From the NCBI GenBank assembly GCA_003024985.2, contig PXIH01S0004833.1: a stretch of 12,963 nt of DNA. The stretch is one strand, 5' to 3'. The translations under genes were made by a program, and so were the position numbers. Shown in pieces: positions 1 to 9,215 of this stretch; position 1 is the stretch's first letter, and the number at the start of each line of letters is the position of its first letter. The notes beneath the pieces are model-generated. The model did no database searches, was not told where the DNA came from, and worked only from the letters and a program-made list of their open reading frames with translations. Source of the stretch: Euperipatoides rowelli (Eukaryota > Onychophora > Udeonychophora > Euonychophora > Peripatopsidae).

Positions 1-649
1 AATGAGTTGTTCTAACATGTCCAAGTAACTCTCTGCAGTTAATGTGCCAGGGATAACAAATGGGCCAATGATACGTGTCCCCCAGATCCCTGCCCTTATC
101 ATAATCTTCCCTGCACCAACAATTTTACACGAATCTGTCCACTCAGGGCTGTTTGGAGACCAGTAGCGTAAATTTTGTTTGTTAACCTCCCCTGTAACAA
201 AAATTTGCTTTATCGGTGTGTAAAATTTTCATTGCAAAGTTGGGGTCCTGCCGCAATTGTTCCCTGCCCACTCACAAAATTGCACTCTCCGATCTGGGTT
301 ATCCTCAGAAAGATATTGCTTCAGCTTGTAAGGATGGCACTTGTGCGTCTTTAACACCCTGCAAATGGAGGTTTGGCTGACGTGGCATTCCTGTGATAAT
401 CGGCGTGTGCTGCGCTTTGGAGACTTAACAAACGATGTGAGCACTGCCTTAGCTAATCCTTCATCAGTGGCAGTTCTGGGCCTACCTGATCGTGGCCTGT
501 CCTCAACTGCACCTGTCTCTTCAAACTTGTTCAGTAACTGTGACACTGAAAAGTGCGAAACTGGAGCTCGTTCAGGATGCTATTCATTGAAATCACAAGC
601 TACAGCATGGGTACTTCTACAACCCCACATCTGCTTTGGTTAATGGCAT
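1..649 (-). pseudogene. DD34D/E-type transposase pseudogene, C-terminus cut by window edge
   Basis: Start ATG at 649-647 (MPLTKAD). The best-preserved piece, 546-232, contains a paired-like helix-turn-helix (SVSQLLNKFEETGAVEDRP), a GRPR linker motif and a second HTH (RRLSQECHVSQTSICRVLK). The DDE core follows: HTDKANF with the first catalytic Asp at 214-212, then GEVNKQNLRYWSPNSPEW, then a GxIWGTRIIGPFVIPGTL stretch reaching the edge. Breaks: the start and the HTH block are in different frames; an in-frame TAG stands in the linker before HPERAP near 570; one frameshift lies near 235 and another in the T-run near 197-206. The family supplies cut-and-paste transposition; this copy cannot. The second and third catalytic acidic residues lie outside the window. 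Confidence 0.88.
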
Positions 650-867
650 GGTTCAGCACCTGGAAAAAGAGATAAATGTGAGTTACACGTGATTATAACT
701 TCATAATTATTAAATTTGCTAAATTTGATTATACCATTGAGTTTCTCTTCAAATTCTAGCCATGATTGATATATCACATGACCCCCTTCCCATTTAAAAT
801 TTGAGATAGATACAAAATGGCGGCCGTTCACCTGACACGCACCATAAAGGTTCCCCCTCGGTCTAAC
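640..867 (-). other. Open frame in the transposon leader, overlapping the transposase start
   Basis: An open frame runs from a TAG before 867 to a TAA at 642-640, with a GTG at 831 but no ATG. It includes FKWEGGHVIYQSW, LEFEEKLNGII and ends GAEPCH. Its last bases overlap the ATG at 649 in another frame. Just upstream of that ATG stands a good acceptor-like sequence (tctctttttccag, exon start at 659), so this stretch may instead be a 5' intron of the transposon. I do not recognise the peptide; without an ATG it is unlikely to be an independent gene. Confidence 0.35.
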
Positions 868-919
868 ATGTCCCTATAATTACCAATTCCGGCTATCTAC
901 ACTCGTTTTTATTTTATAG

Positions 920-951
920 GGGGTGGTAAGGGACTTTTGAATCACCCTGTA
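920..951 (-). repeat. Terminal inverted repeat and TA target site of the Tc1/mariner element
   Basis: On the minus strand TA (951-950) is followed by CAGGGTGATTCAAAAGTCCC and then TTACCACCCCC. The abrupt end next to TA, the CAG start and the distance of about 300 bp to the transposase start fit a terminal repeat. The partner repeat is outside the window, so its inner limit is a guess. Confidence 0.7.
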
Positions 952-1042
952 CAGTAGATAGAACCTGTTACAGCAAAACTGTTCACATTTGAATATTAAA
1001 ATATATACACCACAAATTCGATATTTTTTAAAATCATCTTAC

Positions 1043-1129
1043 CTCAAGTGCTTGGATAACATTAAAACTATCACTCATATTAATGAGTATTAGCTTAGCT
1101 ACCTTCTTAGTATTTATAGAAACCAGCTC
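1043..1129 (-). CDS. Vps8: Vps8 exon 5 of 5 in window (ELVSIN block)
   Basis: This is an 87-nt exon of 29 codons, phase 0 at both ends. The acceptor is tttctag/GAG and the donor is GAG/gtaaga. It encodes ELVSINTKKVAKLILINMSD followed by SFNVIQALE. VPS8 homologues have a comparable ELVSLNP-like segment at exactly this place, followed by helices leading to the RING domain. Divergence is higher than in the other exons, so family assignment rests partly on splice phase and position. The following exon lies outside the window, beyond the transposon at 1-949. Confidence 0.85.
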
Positions 1130-3707
1130 CTAGAAATTACAAAGACGTTTTAATTGACCTATTAACCAATATTAATATTTTTTTATACGATTAAAGTGAC
1201 TCCATTTAAAAAAAAAATATTAAAACTCCATGTTCAATGCTCTTTGTTTAAGATTTTTACAAAGTGTTAAATCTTTATTAATAACAGTTTTACATTTTAA
1301 CTCAACTAAATGGCAAAATATTCCAGGAAAATGGAAAATTAAAAATCTTCAACAGAAGTCTTGAAATCTAATGCATTTATTAATTTTTTTCTTATTAGAA
1401 GAGAAGCCAGCTTGAAAAAATGTATGCCGAAACATGAGATAAAATGTCAAAATGTTTGTGATGAATGTTACGTTAGTGAACCTAAAAACCAAAGCTGTCA
1501 TATTCCATATCAATGTGAACATACATTATTACAAACTTTACGTCCAATTCTGTGTTTATGTATCAACAAATAAAACAATCATTTCAAATGATTTCTGCAC
1601 TTTTATAGTTTCTATTCTATTGTATTCTTACACAAATTTTATAATTTTTCTACCTATTTCTGTACACTTCATGTCAAGCTCACTTCCAATTTAAAGAAAC
1701 ACATTAAAAGATGGTTTATGCATATTTTATATTGTTTATTGTTTACAGTATTTCCCACAATACTCATGTATTTATTTTTCCTAAATTAGCTAATAAAGGA
1801 AATTTTTTTCATACTAATGACGAGATTCTCTGATGTTTTAAGATTTGTGTAATAATTATGATAAATGTTGATAACGCAAAAAAAAAAAAACAGATATTTT
1901 GTGCATTGAAGGTTAACAATCATTCACAGGAAAACTGTTCTCATTTCCAAAAGCTATAAGCTTATAAAACTATATCTGCTTAAAGAAGAAACAATGATAT
2001 CCTATTCATGACTATAGCCATTCGACTTCCAAAATATTAGGTTCTGTAATCGGTCACAGAAGAGAAAATGCTACTTTTCATACAAATGAGAAAAAGAATA
2101 GACCAAAAAAAGTTCTGGAAATGTGACTGGCGTTACAAGAGCAATACAATTAAACCCAATTTGAAGTTCAAGGCTAAGCAATCACAATATCAAATTCAAA
2201 AAAGTTGTGGACCAAATATACACCAATTTCACGACTAAAATTGAATTAAGATTTTCAGTAGTTTCTTGATTCAACCAGTACAGAAGTGGGACCATCCAAC
2301 GTTGGAATTCTTTCGTGCAATGGTGAAAATTATGCCTTACTTCATCCGAGCTGACAAGAATGACATATGTAAACTACTTATATTACCGTGAGCAAAATGA
2401 TAAAAAAAAAATTCATTTAAACATGATAATTAAGCCAGATAAACAATATATCTGAAGATAGGCTTTCGTTCTACATAAAATAAACTTTTAATTTGAAGCA
2501 GATAGTTTCTCGGTTAAAAGATCTGAAGAAATACAATTTATCACACTCAAGCAAAATAATCCATTCAACCATGGTTCAAAGGACTGTTATTAAATAGTAA
2601 TGTATGTGGCAACATCAAAAGAGAACTATACAATACCTTAAAAGAGCAACATTGATATTCAAGTCAGAATGAAAATAATGCTGAGAAATTTAGTATTTAT
2701 TCATCAGAAACTATGACACTATACCAATTACAATTGTGAAACAGAAATAAATTAAAAAAGAAAAAAAAAACAGAGATATTAAAAGGGTCAAATCCATAAA
2801 ATATATAATATATAGACAAATAACTTCATACTATCATATGTCCTGTCAATATTATTTTTGAAGAGATTCGGACTCAGATGTCACCCTAGAGTGAATATTA
2901 CATCTTTTAAGAAGGTTGTGTATGCTGCTACAATATTATACACATATCAAAATATAACTCAGAACATGTAGATTTTTCAGAAAAAAATCAAAACTCATGA
3001 AAAAGTTAAAGAATAAATAGAATCCGAAAAAATAAAAAGCAAAGGCTTCTTGTTTATTCCTCAGTTATTTATGGTTATTTAGACATCTCACAATTTTTAT
3101 TATTTAATAACAGCCAGATCAAACTGGTTATTTAATTGATTTCAATTAACACTTCATCAACACTAAAAACATTTAAATCATAATGAATTATTTACAGTAT
3201 GTCGGCATCATTAATGATGGTTTATCATTAAATAAGGATATTAGATAGCAGAATTAATAATGTTGCAGTTAGACTGAATAGCCATTTGTTTTGCTTTTGG
3301 ACATAAACAATGTAAGAATTCAAAAGCTAAATTATGAAGTTATTTGTACCTGATGTGTATACATTTCAAAATAGCTTTTAGAGTTTATTATTTATTTTTT
3401 TATAATCAGTTAGCCACTATATTTAATCCTAACAACATGGTATCTGTTAGAAAATAAACTAATAGCCTAGTATATAAAGCAAATACTACCCATTGCTTTC
3501 ATTTCAGTATATGTACATTTCTAAACTAATATTTATAATCAATATACATCTCATCAGCAAATTGCCAAAATTCAAAGGACTAGATAGATTAAGCTTTCAA
3601 TTATTCTATTTCAAGCCAGAATTTAGTAAAGATTAAAAAAGAAAAAAAAAAACAACAAAAAAAATCTGAACTTAGTGTAGAAGTTAACAGAAAATTAAAA
3701 ACTTTAC
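1130..3707 (-). other. Vps8 intron (about 2.6 kb), AT-rich
   Basis: Bounded by donor GAG/gtaaag and acceptor tttctag/GAG. Strongly AT-rich with A/T runs (for example around 1879-1890 and 2401-2410). It holds a 14-bp perfect palindrome CATCATTAATGATG at 3206-3219. I see no recognisable gene, transposon or RNA; the open frames here look like chance. Confidence 0.8.
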
Positions 3708-3806
3708 CTCAAGGTTTTTCAAAGCTTCCTGTTTCAAGAGATTTTTTTCATCAGGAGTACATGTAGGACTATCGAGGACATTCTCTATGAATGAAAAAGC
3801 TTGATG
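3708..3806 (-). CDS. Vps8: Vps8 exon 4 of 5 in window
   Basis: This is a 99-nt exon of 33 codons, phase 0 at both ends. The acceptor is aaaatag/CAT, preceded by a pyrimidine-rich CCCCCTCCCCC tract; the donor is GAG/gtaaag. It encodes HQAFSFIENVLDSPTCTPDE followed by KNLLKQEALKNLE. It lies directly after the CYLKDP block, where VPS8 proteins carry a similar F-x-x-I-x-N-x-L helix. Charged and helical in character, with no catalytic residues expected. Confidence 0.9.
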
Positions 3807-3915
3807 CTATTTTAAAGATGAAAATAAGGGGGAGGGGGAGAAGAAAATTTAATAAATCAATTTAAAAGAGAAATACACACAGTAAGAAACATTTCTCAGA
3901 AGTTGAAACACTTAC
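3807..3915 (-). other. Short Vps8 intron (109 bp)
   Basis: Donor AGA/gtaagt and acceptor aaaatag/CAT, with a CT-rich tract (3827-3840 read on the minus strand) before the acceptor. It is the only compact intron seen. Confidence 0.88.
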
Positions 3916-4000
3916 TCTCCTTGATGGATCTTTCAAATAGCAGTGTAGAATGTTGTTATATTCTCGACGTTTGTCATATAACAGTTCACAAACACGATAA
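3916..4000 (-). CDS. Vps8: Vps8 exon 3 of 5 in window (YRVCELLYD block)
   Basis: This is an 85-nt exon: one base completing a Phe codon, then 28 codons ending phase 0. The acceptor is ttttcttag/T and the donor is AGA/gtaagt. It encodes YRVCELLYDKRREYNNILHC followed by YLKDPSRR. The YxxxLxCYLxDP pattern is the strongest single VPS8 signature in the window, a helical solenoid repeat. It is separated from the next exon by only 109 bp. Confidence 0.93.
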
Positions 4001-4183
4001 CTAAGAAAAATGTAAAATTATCTGCTTGCTGCAGTATAGTTTTAAAACATGACGCATAAAAGTTTTTTTTAAACTAAACTAAATTAGCCATTTTCAAGAA
4101 AATTGCTCTTTCTTATAAAGCTTATTGTAATCCTAATTCTATCTAAATTCTACATCATTTAGTTTAGCAAATATTCAGAAAGT

Positions 4184-4660
4184 TATAAAGTATTTCGCTC
4201 ATTGCAAAAAAATATTTAAAACAAACATTATAGATAGAGCAAAAAATTTGTGATAAATTGTAGGTGAACTCAAAGCTTTTATTTCTTAATAGGAGCATGC
4301 TGGGTAACAGTCTTTCCCTCATTACATTAAAAAAAAAACATAGTAGATAGCAATGAATAATTTGTGGCAAAATATACAGTAGATGAATTCATTATTTCTT
4401 GATGCATGCTGGGTAACATTAGGGGCATGTTGGGTAACAATAGGGGCAGCCTGGTAACAAAGTTTTTCCCTCATTTCATTTAAAAAACGTACAGTAGGTA
4501 GCAGTAAACAGTTTGTGGAAAAATATAAATGAACTCATTATTTCATAAAATGAGCATGCTGGGTAACAATAGATGGATGCTGGGTAACCAAGTAGTTTCC
4601 TCGTTACATTAAAAAAACATAGGTATCAGTGAACAGTTTGAGGCAAAATATATGTGATGT
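4184..4660. repeat. Degenerate tandem repeat, units of about 120-145 bp
   Basis: Three successive units begin with GAACTC-like words at 4266, 4385 and 4531, preceded by a partial unit from about 4184. Each unit has the order: GAACTCATTATTTC; one to three copies of a sub-repeat GCATGCTGGGTAACAATAGG; a CCTCATTACATTAAAAAA segment; a TAGATAGCA(A/G)T segment; and TTTGTGGCAAAATATA. Unit lengths vary (119, 146, about 130) mainly through the number of the roughly 20-bp sub-repeats. This is a small higher-order minisatellite, noncoding and diverged. Confidence 0.8.
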
Positions 4661-5684
4661 AATAAGGATTTTGATCAGAGTTTTTTTTTTTGTGTCTAAT
4701 CACGATTATGTGGTTATTAAAATTGGAATTGCTAAAATATTTTTAATTTTAAATATTGGTTATAATCATAAAAGTGTTAATTGCTGAATAAATGTTAATG
4801 AGTCAATGACTTAATATGAAAACAATAAAAATTACTTGCATTAATAAATATTTATTAAAAATTTCAAGTTGAAATCATCTGTAATTAGGGAAAGTAAAAA
4901 TAAGATAAAATAGAAATCTAAATTTGGACTTGATAATTTAAAGGCTGATAAATATTACTTGAAATGTATTTTAATATAATAGTGTGGATTATCTGTTAAG
5001 GAATGCGTGTGCTGCATGTGAAAAACAATAACTTGGAATAGAACACTATCTGTGAGATAAAATGAAAGCCAGCTGAATATTGTCTTCATCCAAGTTCCCA
5101 AGAGTTTGTCACAAGTGAAACATTAAGTATTATTAACTTTGATTAACTCAGAGAACTTTGTATTAGGCATGTATTGGAATTAGTGAATCAACGCCTACCG
5201 TGTATATCTACTATGGCACATGTGTATACTGGTTTCCTCTTACCTAGCCGTATTCTACGATAAGTTCCAGCTGTAAGTTACCATACCTAAATTCTTCTAA
5301 TCTCTTTTGTACACACTGTTTTCTACAATGCAGTAATTTGGCCATTGTTTTTCTTAGAGACCAAACTCTCAGCTGATTAGCAATAACTAAACCTTTATCC
5401 CATTACAATAGTTTTTGACTTTCCATGCGCCTAGCCCAACCCCATCAATTATTTTAGTGTGTTCACTTTATCTAAAAGCATTATTATTAAATATTCAACA
5501 ACTTGCTTCTTACATCCAAGCTTGAATATTTATATGCAGTATTATTTATAATAAAATTAATCTTATTTTGAATTAACTCAAATCATTAGGCCTACTCTTT
5601 TCTTAATACTATAATCGAGTACTTGGAAGACATGATCGTTCAGCCCGACTCTTCACAAGTTTGCCTTTACACCCTCGATTTTAG

Positions 5685-5750
5685 TGAACTCATAAAGTTT
5701 TTATTGTGCACACTGGGTAACAATAAGTGGTGCTGCATTCACCATAATTC
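5685..5750. repeat. Diverged outlying copy of the 4184-4660 repeat unit
   Basis: The sequence GTGAACTCATAAAGTTTTTA followed by CACTGGGTAACAATAAG and GGTGCTG repeats the order of motifs in the tandem unit about 1 kb away (GAACTCA, then CTGGGTAACAATAG, then GATGCTG). It suggests that the array was once longer or that the unit belongs to a dispersed element. Confidence 0.55.
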
Positions 5751-6017
5751 AAAATGGCTTCTATGCAAGAAAAGGATCTCAGTTTGACACAAGGGTGTCT
5801 GCAGAAAAAAATTCAAGGGGTGGAGGGCGAAAAATTTATATTTAGGTTGAATATTTTCATAAGCTTTTTATTTTTTTGTAAAACTGTTTTGCTAAGAAAA
5901 AGGACAAAGAATATATTTTTCATTATAAATATTTTAATAAGCTTTTTTACTTCACACTTGCAATATTATAAATTACAACTTTATATTAAATAGCTACATT
6001 TTTGATTGATCTAAATT

Positions 6018-6054
6018 GTCCAGGGGGGGGGGATTTCCCCCTCCCCCCTTGGAC
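6018..6054. repeat. GC-rich hairpin with a run of ten G
   Basis: GTCCA followed by ten G (6023-6032), then ATTT, CCCCCTCCCCCC and TTGGAC. The arms can pair as GTCCA-GGGGGG with CCCCCC-TTGGAC. It stands out sharply from the AT-rich surroundings and lies directly before the transposase relic. Confidence 0.7.
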
Positions 6055-6079
6055 TTGGACAAGTTTTAATGATGGGTGA

Positions 6080-6350
6080 TTTCCCAGCAGGACGGTGGAC
6101 CACCATACAGGGGATTATTTGTTCAAAATTTTCTTAATCTCACATTTCCTGTCAGTTATAACCTCTAAACTTTTTCCTGTAGGATTATGTCAAAGATATT
6201 TCTATTCAGCACCAGTGAATAATGTCACAAAATTAAAGACAAGCATAACAGATCATGTCTGTCTCCGAAGAGATGTTGGACCAAACAAGATTGCCTAGAT
6301 GTGCTCCAGGTCATGACTGCCCTCTTGTGCCAGTGTATTGTTTTATTATT
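6080..6350 (+). pseudogene. Relic of a Tc1/mariner-superfamily transposase, C-terminal half
   Basis: Pieces in three frames match the C-terminal half of DD34D-type transposases in the right order. CAGCAGGACGGTGGACCACC near 6087 gives QQDGGPP, the block with the second catalytic Asp, followed by VQNFLNLTFP. Near 6160-6200, TPLNFFL, then a stop, then DYVKD corresponds to the block with the third Asp, here changed to Asn. FYSAPVNNVTKLKTSIT follows near 6200-6250, then VSEEMLDQT near 6265-6290, and LDVLQVMTA near 6297-6322 close to the end of the protein. About 15-20 codons seem deleted between the FP and TPL blocks. Inactive. It is on the opposite strand to Vps8. No terminal repeats were found, so I cannot say whether it is the same family as the element at 1-949. 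Confidence 0.75.
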
Positions 6351-6791
6351 ATTAAATATGTTTATTACTTATGTAAGATATTGTTCATTTTAAGATATAG
6401 ATTGTTTTCCATTAGTTGAATGTGAATCTATTAGGTATATAGTGCAGTTATTAGTAAACTAGCAGATTCAAAATTAATTTAACTTTAACTTAAAATAGAA
6501 TAATCAATAAAAATACATTAATATTAAAACTATAATAAAAACTATATGAGTTTACCTACTTTTTGTCGCAAAAACTATTCGTTGAAATCTCTGGGGGAAT
6601 TTTTTTGAAGATTTTTTTGTGAGGGAAAAAACTTTAGGTACTAACTGTATTTACTGTAAATTTACTATTCTAAACAATTTCTGTCGACACCAATGTTTTT
6701 TTCTCCCCAAAGCTAAATAACAACATAGCATAAAATTTATTGACGGTTAATTAAATAAGTTTAAATGACCTGCATTAATGTGAATACTAAC

Positions 6792-6931
6792 AATTGGGCA
6801 TTCTCTGCTAAGCTAAGCAATTTCTGATCTTCAAATTGCTGCAATCCACCAGCATTTAACAGCTCTAATAAAGCCTGCTGTCTCTCCTCATGACGACTCT
6901 GGTCTCCCGGATTACTTAAATATTCTAACAC
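6792..6931 (-). CDS. Vps8: Vps8 exon 2 of 5 in window (HEERQQALLELL block)
   Basis: This is a 140-nt exon: 46 codons plus two bases (TT). The acceptor is tctctag before GTG; the donor is AATT/gttagt. It begins VLEYLSNPGDQSRHEERQQA and continues through LLELLNAGGLQQFEDQ to LAENAQ. The split codon TT+T gives Phe with the next exon, so the junction reads AENAQF-YRVCE, as expected for VPS8. A readthrough of the donor stays open for several codons (LLVFTLMQ) and ends at a second possible GT, but that would break the frame of the next exon, so the upstream donor is preferred. Confidence 0.92.
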
Positions 6932-7180
6932 CTAGAGATAAAAAAATAAATATACCAATTAGTCTAAACATAAAAGGGAAATTAATTATATATAATGTAT
7001 GCATTTAACCAATACTATTAACTTATAACTAAAATATATTTTAGCAAACAAAAGTATATTACTATAAATATGGATTATAATCTCCAAATAATTATTGTAT
7101 ATACAGTATCTATATTAATTTACCTTATAATCTCATATTAAGTGAAATATAAATGTTTCATTTTAATGTATAAAAATATT

Positions 7181-7607
7181 GGGAGGATAGCCCCCCCCCC
7201 CCTTTTATGTTCAGTTAAAGTTTGGTAATTTAATTTTTGCTTATGTTACCTGATCAGAAATGTGGAAGTGTGGCCAAGATGTGGAGGTGGTTAAAGTCTT
7301 TTGGAAGAAGTAAAGAAGAGGAAATGGAAATATGCCGGGCATGTCTTGAGAGAATCTGGAGGAATTACACTAGTAACAGCAATTGAGGGATAGACAGAAA
7401 GGGAACAAAAGAAGAGGAAGATCAAAAAGAGAATTGCTGGATGACCTTAAGGACTGGGCTAATATCAGGCAATTCTCTGTAGGCCTATTAAAAAGAAGAG
7501 CTCAAGATAGAAATCTTTGGAGATCTATGAACGTGAACCTCAGCCTCAGAGAACACAACCAATGATGATGATGTCACCTGTTAGCACTTTAAAACAGGGA
7601 GGATAGC
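7181..7607 (+). mobile_element. 5'-truncated LINE fragment flanked by an 11-bp direct repeat
   Basis: The word GGGAGGATAGC occurs at 7181-7191 and again at 7597-7607, bracketing a LINE 3' end of about 405 bp in plus orientation. This is what target-primed reverse transcription leaves: a 5' truncation with a target-site duplication. The 3' part carries a short ATG/TGATGATGATG tail (7561-7573) before TCACCTGTTAGC and the second repeat. A run of twelve C (7191-7202) stands at the 5' junction, an odd feature, perhaps an untemplated addition or a later expansion. Confidence 0.75.
7298..7565 (+). pseudogene. C-terminal tail of a non-LTR reverse transcriptase, one frameshift
   Basis: The first frame (7298-7390) reads LLEEVKKRKWKYAGHVLRES and ends in TAG at 7391. 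The next frame (7383-7565) continues RDRQKGNKRRGRSKRELLDD, then LKDWANIRQF, then QDRNLWRSM, and stops with TGA. The pattern K/R-x-x-W/F-x-GH-x-x-R, then G-K-R-x-x-GR, then W/L-x-DL, then RDxxxWR is the characteristic end of insect LINE reverse transcriptases. Only this tail remains, so there is no catalytic FADD or endonuclease domain. A single frameshift near 7383-7391 breaks it. It is antisense to Vps8. Confidence 0.8.
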
Positions 7608-7927
7608 AATAGATCGGTTATTTCAATTTCTGTGGGAGTAAATCTTGTTTTTTTTGGGGCATAAGTCATGTGAAAGTGACACATTATTTCATTCATATTG
7701 GCTATTTGGTAAATGATATAAGCATATTCTCCTCTCACTCTTCTCATACTGCACAGGCTAAATACAAAACTTCCAGAAACTCATTAATGTGCTAAGTGGC
7801 ATAGCAATTTCATGACCTTTCTTGAGGTGCAGTAAAGTTGGTTAACTTTAATACAGCAGCTATCTGTAAAGCATGTTTTTTTAATACATTGTTGATGGAA
7901 GCTCATTCTTCAAAATTTTATTGAATG

Positions 7928-8106
7928 AAAGACATACCCTGGTAGACCAAAGACATACCCTGGTGGACCAAAGACATACCCTGGTGGACCAAAGACATAC
8001 CCTGGTGGACCAAATACATACCTTGGTGGACCAAAGACATACCCTGCTGGCTTAAAGGCATAACATGATGCTTTAAAGACCTACTCTATGGTCTAAAGAC
8101 ATACCT
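7928..8106. repeat. Minisatellite with a 21-bp unit, about 8.5 copies
   Basis: The unit AAAGACATACCCTGGTGGAC plus C repeats at 7928, 7949, 7970, 7991, 8012 and 8033. It then decays through 8054, 8075 (20 bp) and 8095. Copies 2-4 are identical, while later ones drift progressively. Because 21 is a multiple of 3, all plus-strand frames stay periodic (KTYPGGP or HTLVDQR heptads), but no start codon or splice context supports translation. It lies inside a Vps8 intron. Confidence 0.92.
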
Positions 8107-9215
8107 AAGTAATAATGTATTAACTTTTACACATGCAAAGACCAAAATAGTGAACCTGACTAATTCCTAAAAAACTTTACAGACACTAGTCTATATAACT
8201 AAGAAGAAAAACAATGTACATCCCTTGTCTTTTAAAAATGAAGAGCCATAGATGTGTACTGTTTGTTTGACAATTTACTATATACTGTATGTATCTTTGT
8301 GAGTCTAATTCCATTATTAATGAGTGAGAAATCTGCAGATCTCTAATAAAAATATTACACTTGTCCCATTCGGAAAATAATCTGATGCATAGCATTAGAT
8401 GATTTTCCTTTCTTTCACTTGTATATTGAAAAGATTTTTGTTCGTTGGGTGGAATTTTACAGTAAATGTCGGAACGTTCTTAAACTCCATTCTTGTTCCA
8501 AGATATTTTGGTCTCCTGTGAAAATTTCTTTACAACAAACAAAGGAAGAACACCGTAACACTTCAATCTATTAGCAGATTGACCATTATAGAAATCACGG
8601 AATTGCCATGCTTTTAACTTTTCCTGAACAGTGCTCAAAATAGAAGTTCTTTCACTGTTCAGTGAATAAACATGCTGCTGTTTAGCCAGTGCTATTCAGA
8701 CTTATAATTACTGGAAATTATTATTTCTGCACATAATAACTTAAAAAGAGTTAATACCATTAACCTTTTTTTAGAGTAGCAATGTATTAAGCTTTTCTAT
8801 AAATCTATGGGGGAAAATTAAAAAAAAAAATTGAAAAATTTATCAAATTTAGACTATTTTACTTTTGTGATCTCCTAACCAAATCACAAAGCTTATTAAA
8901 AATAACTATGACTTCAAAAAAATAATGTTCTTGAAGTAAATAAATAAAAAAGATTAAGTAAGNCAGAANNATTCAACTTATTTAATATAAGGATATACCA
9001 TATATAAATATATTTTATGGCTCTACAAGGTAGACAATATGGAAAACAACTTGTTTCCAAATAAAGTGAAACAAAATATTTACAATCAAAAATGATGAGT
9101 TAAGGTTTCTCTTGCGAATTGCTACTTCAATTATTGTCCAACACAGCACATCTTTAATCTTATAACTTAAAACTTTTTTTCACGAAATCAAGACACTCCC
9201 CTTTAATATCTTTAT

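Larger units (their letters stand above)
1..949 (-). mobile_element. Tc1/mariner-superfamily DNA transposon, 5' part, decayed
   Basis: The outer terminus lies at 949. Reading the minus strand inward it starts CAGGGTGATTCAAAAGTCCC, next to a TA dinucleotide at 950-951, the target typical of Tc1/mariner elements. About 300 bp of leader precede a transposase whose start is at 649. The element runs off the left edge, so the 3' third of the gene and the other terminal repeat are missing. It sits in the Vps8 intron below the exon 1043-1129, in the same orientation as the host gene. Stops and frameshifts show that it is inactive. Confidence 0.85.
4001..6791 (-). other. Vps8 intron (about 2.8 kb) with tandem repeats and a transposase relic
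   Basis: Phase-2 intron with donor AATT/gttagt and acceptor ttttcttag/T. Contents are listed separately: a degenerate tandem repeat near the acceptor side, a diverged copy near 5685, a GC-rich hairpin at 6018-6054 and a transposase relic at 6080-6350. About 4665-5680 and 6350-6790 contain nothing I can identify. Confidence 0.85.

Noticed and set aside
341-643. Plus-strand frame of 100 codons over the transposase
   Set aside because: Shadow of the minus-strand transposase pseudogene, which has clear HTH and DDE motifs.
1361-1694. Overlapping plus-strand frames with several Cys residues
   Set aside because: Two frames open over the same AT-rich stretch, irregular Cys spacing and no homology; regarded as chance.
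2245-2391. Plus-strand 48-codon frame containing KWDHPTLEFFRAMVKIMPYF
   Set aside because: Faintly like a BESS-type helix pair, but short, without ATG or splice support, and no neighbouring coding sequence. Not supportable.
4164-4370. Minus-strand frame of 68 codons
   Set aside because: Lies across the tandem-repeat array and is explained by it.
5247-5273. 27-nt micro-exon-like segment (ttacag/CTGGAACTT...GGCTAG/gtaaga) on the minus strand in the Vps8 intron
   Set aside because: It keeps the frame length but carries in-frame stops and has no pyrimidine tract before the acceptor; chance splice-like words are common in such introns.
5754-5993. Plus-strand frame beginning MASMQEKDLSLTQ
   Set aside because: The later half is low-complexity Phe/Ile/Lys from AT-rich DNA. 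I considered it as an N-terminal part of the transposase relic at 6080, but found no matching motifs.
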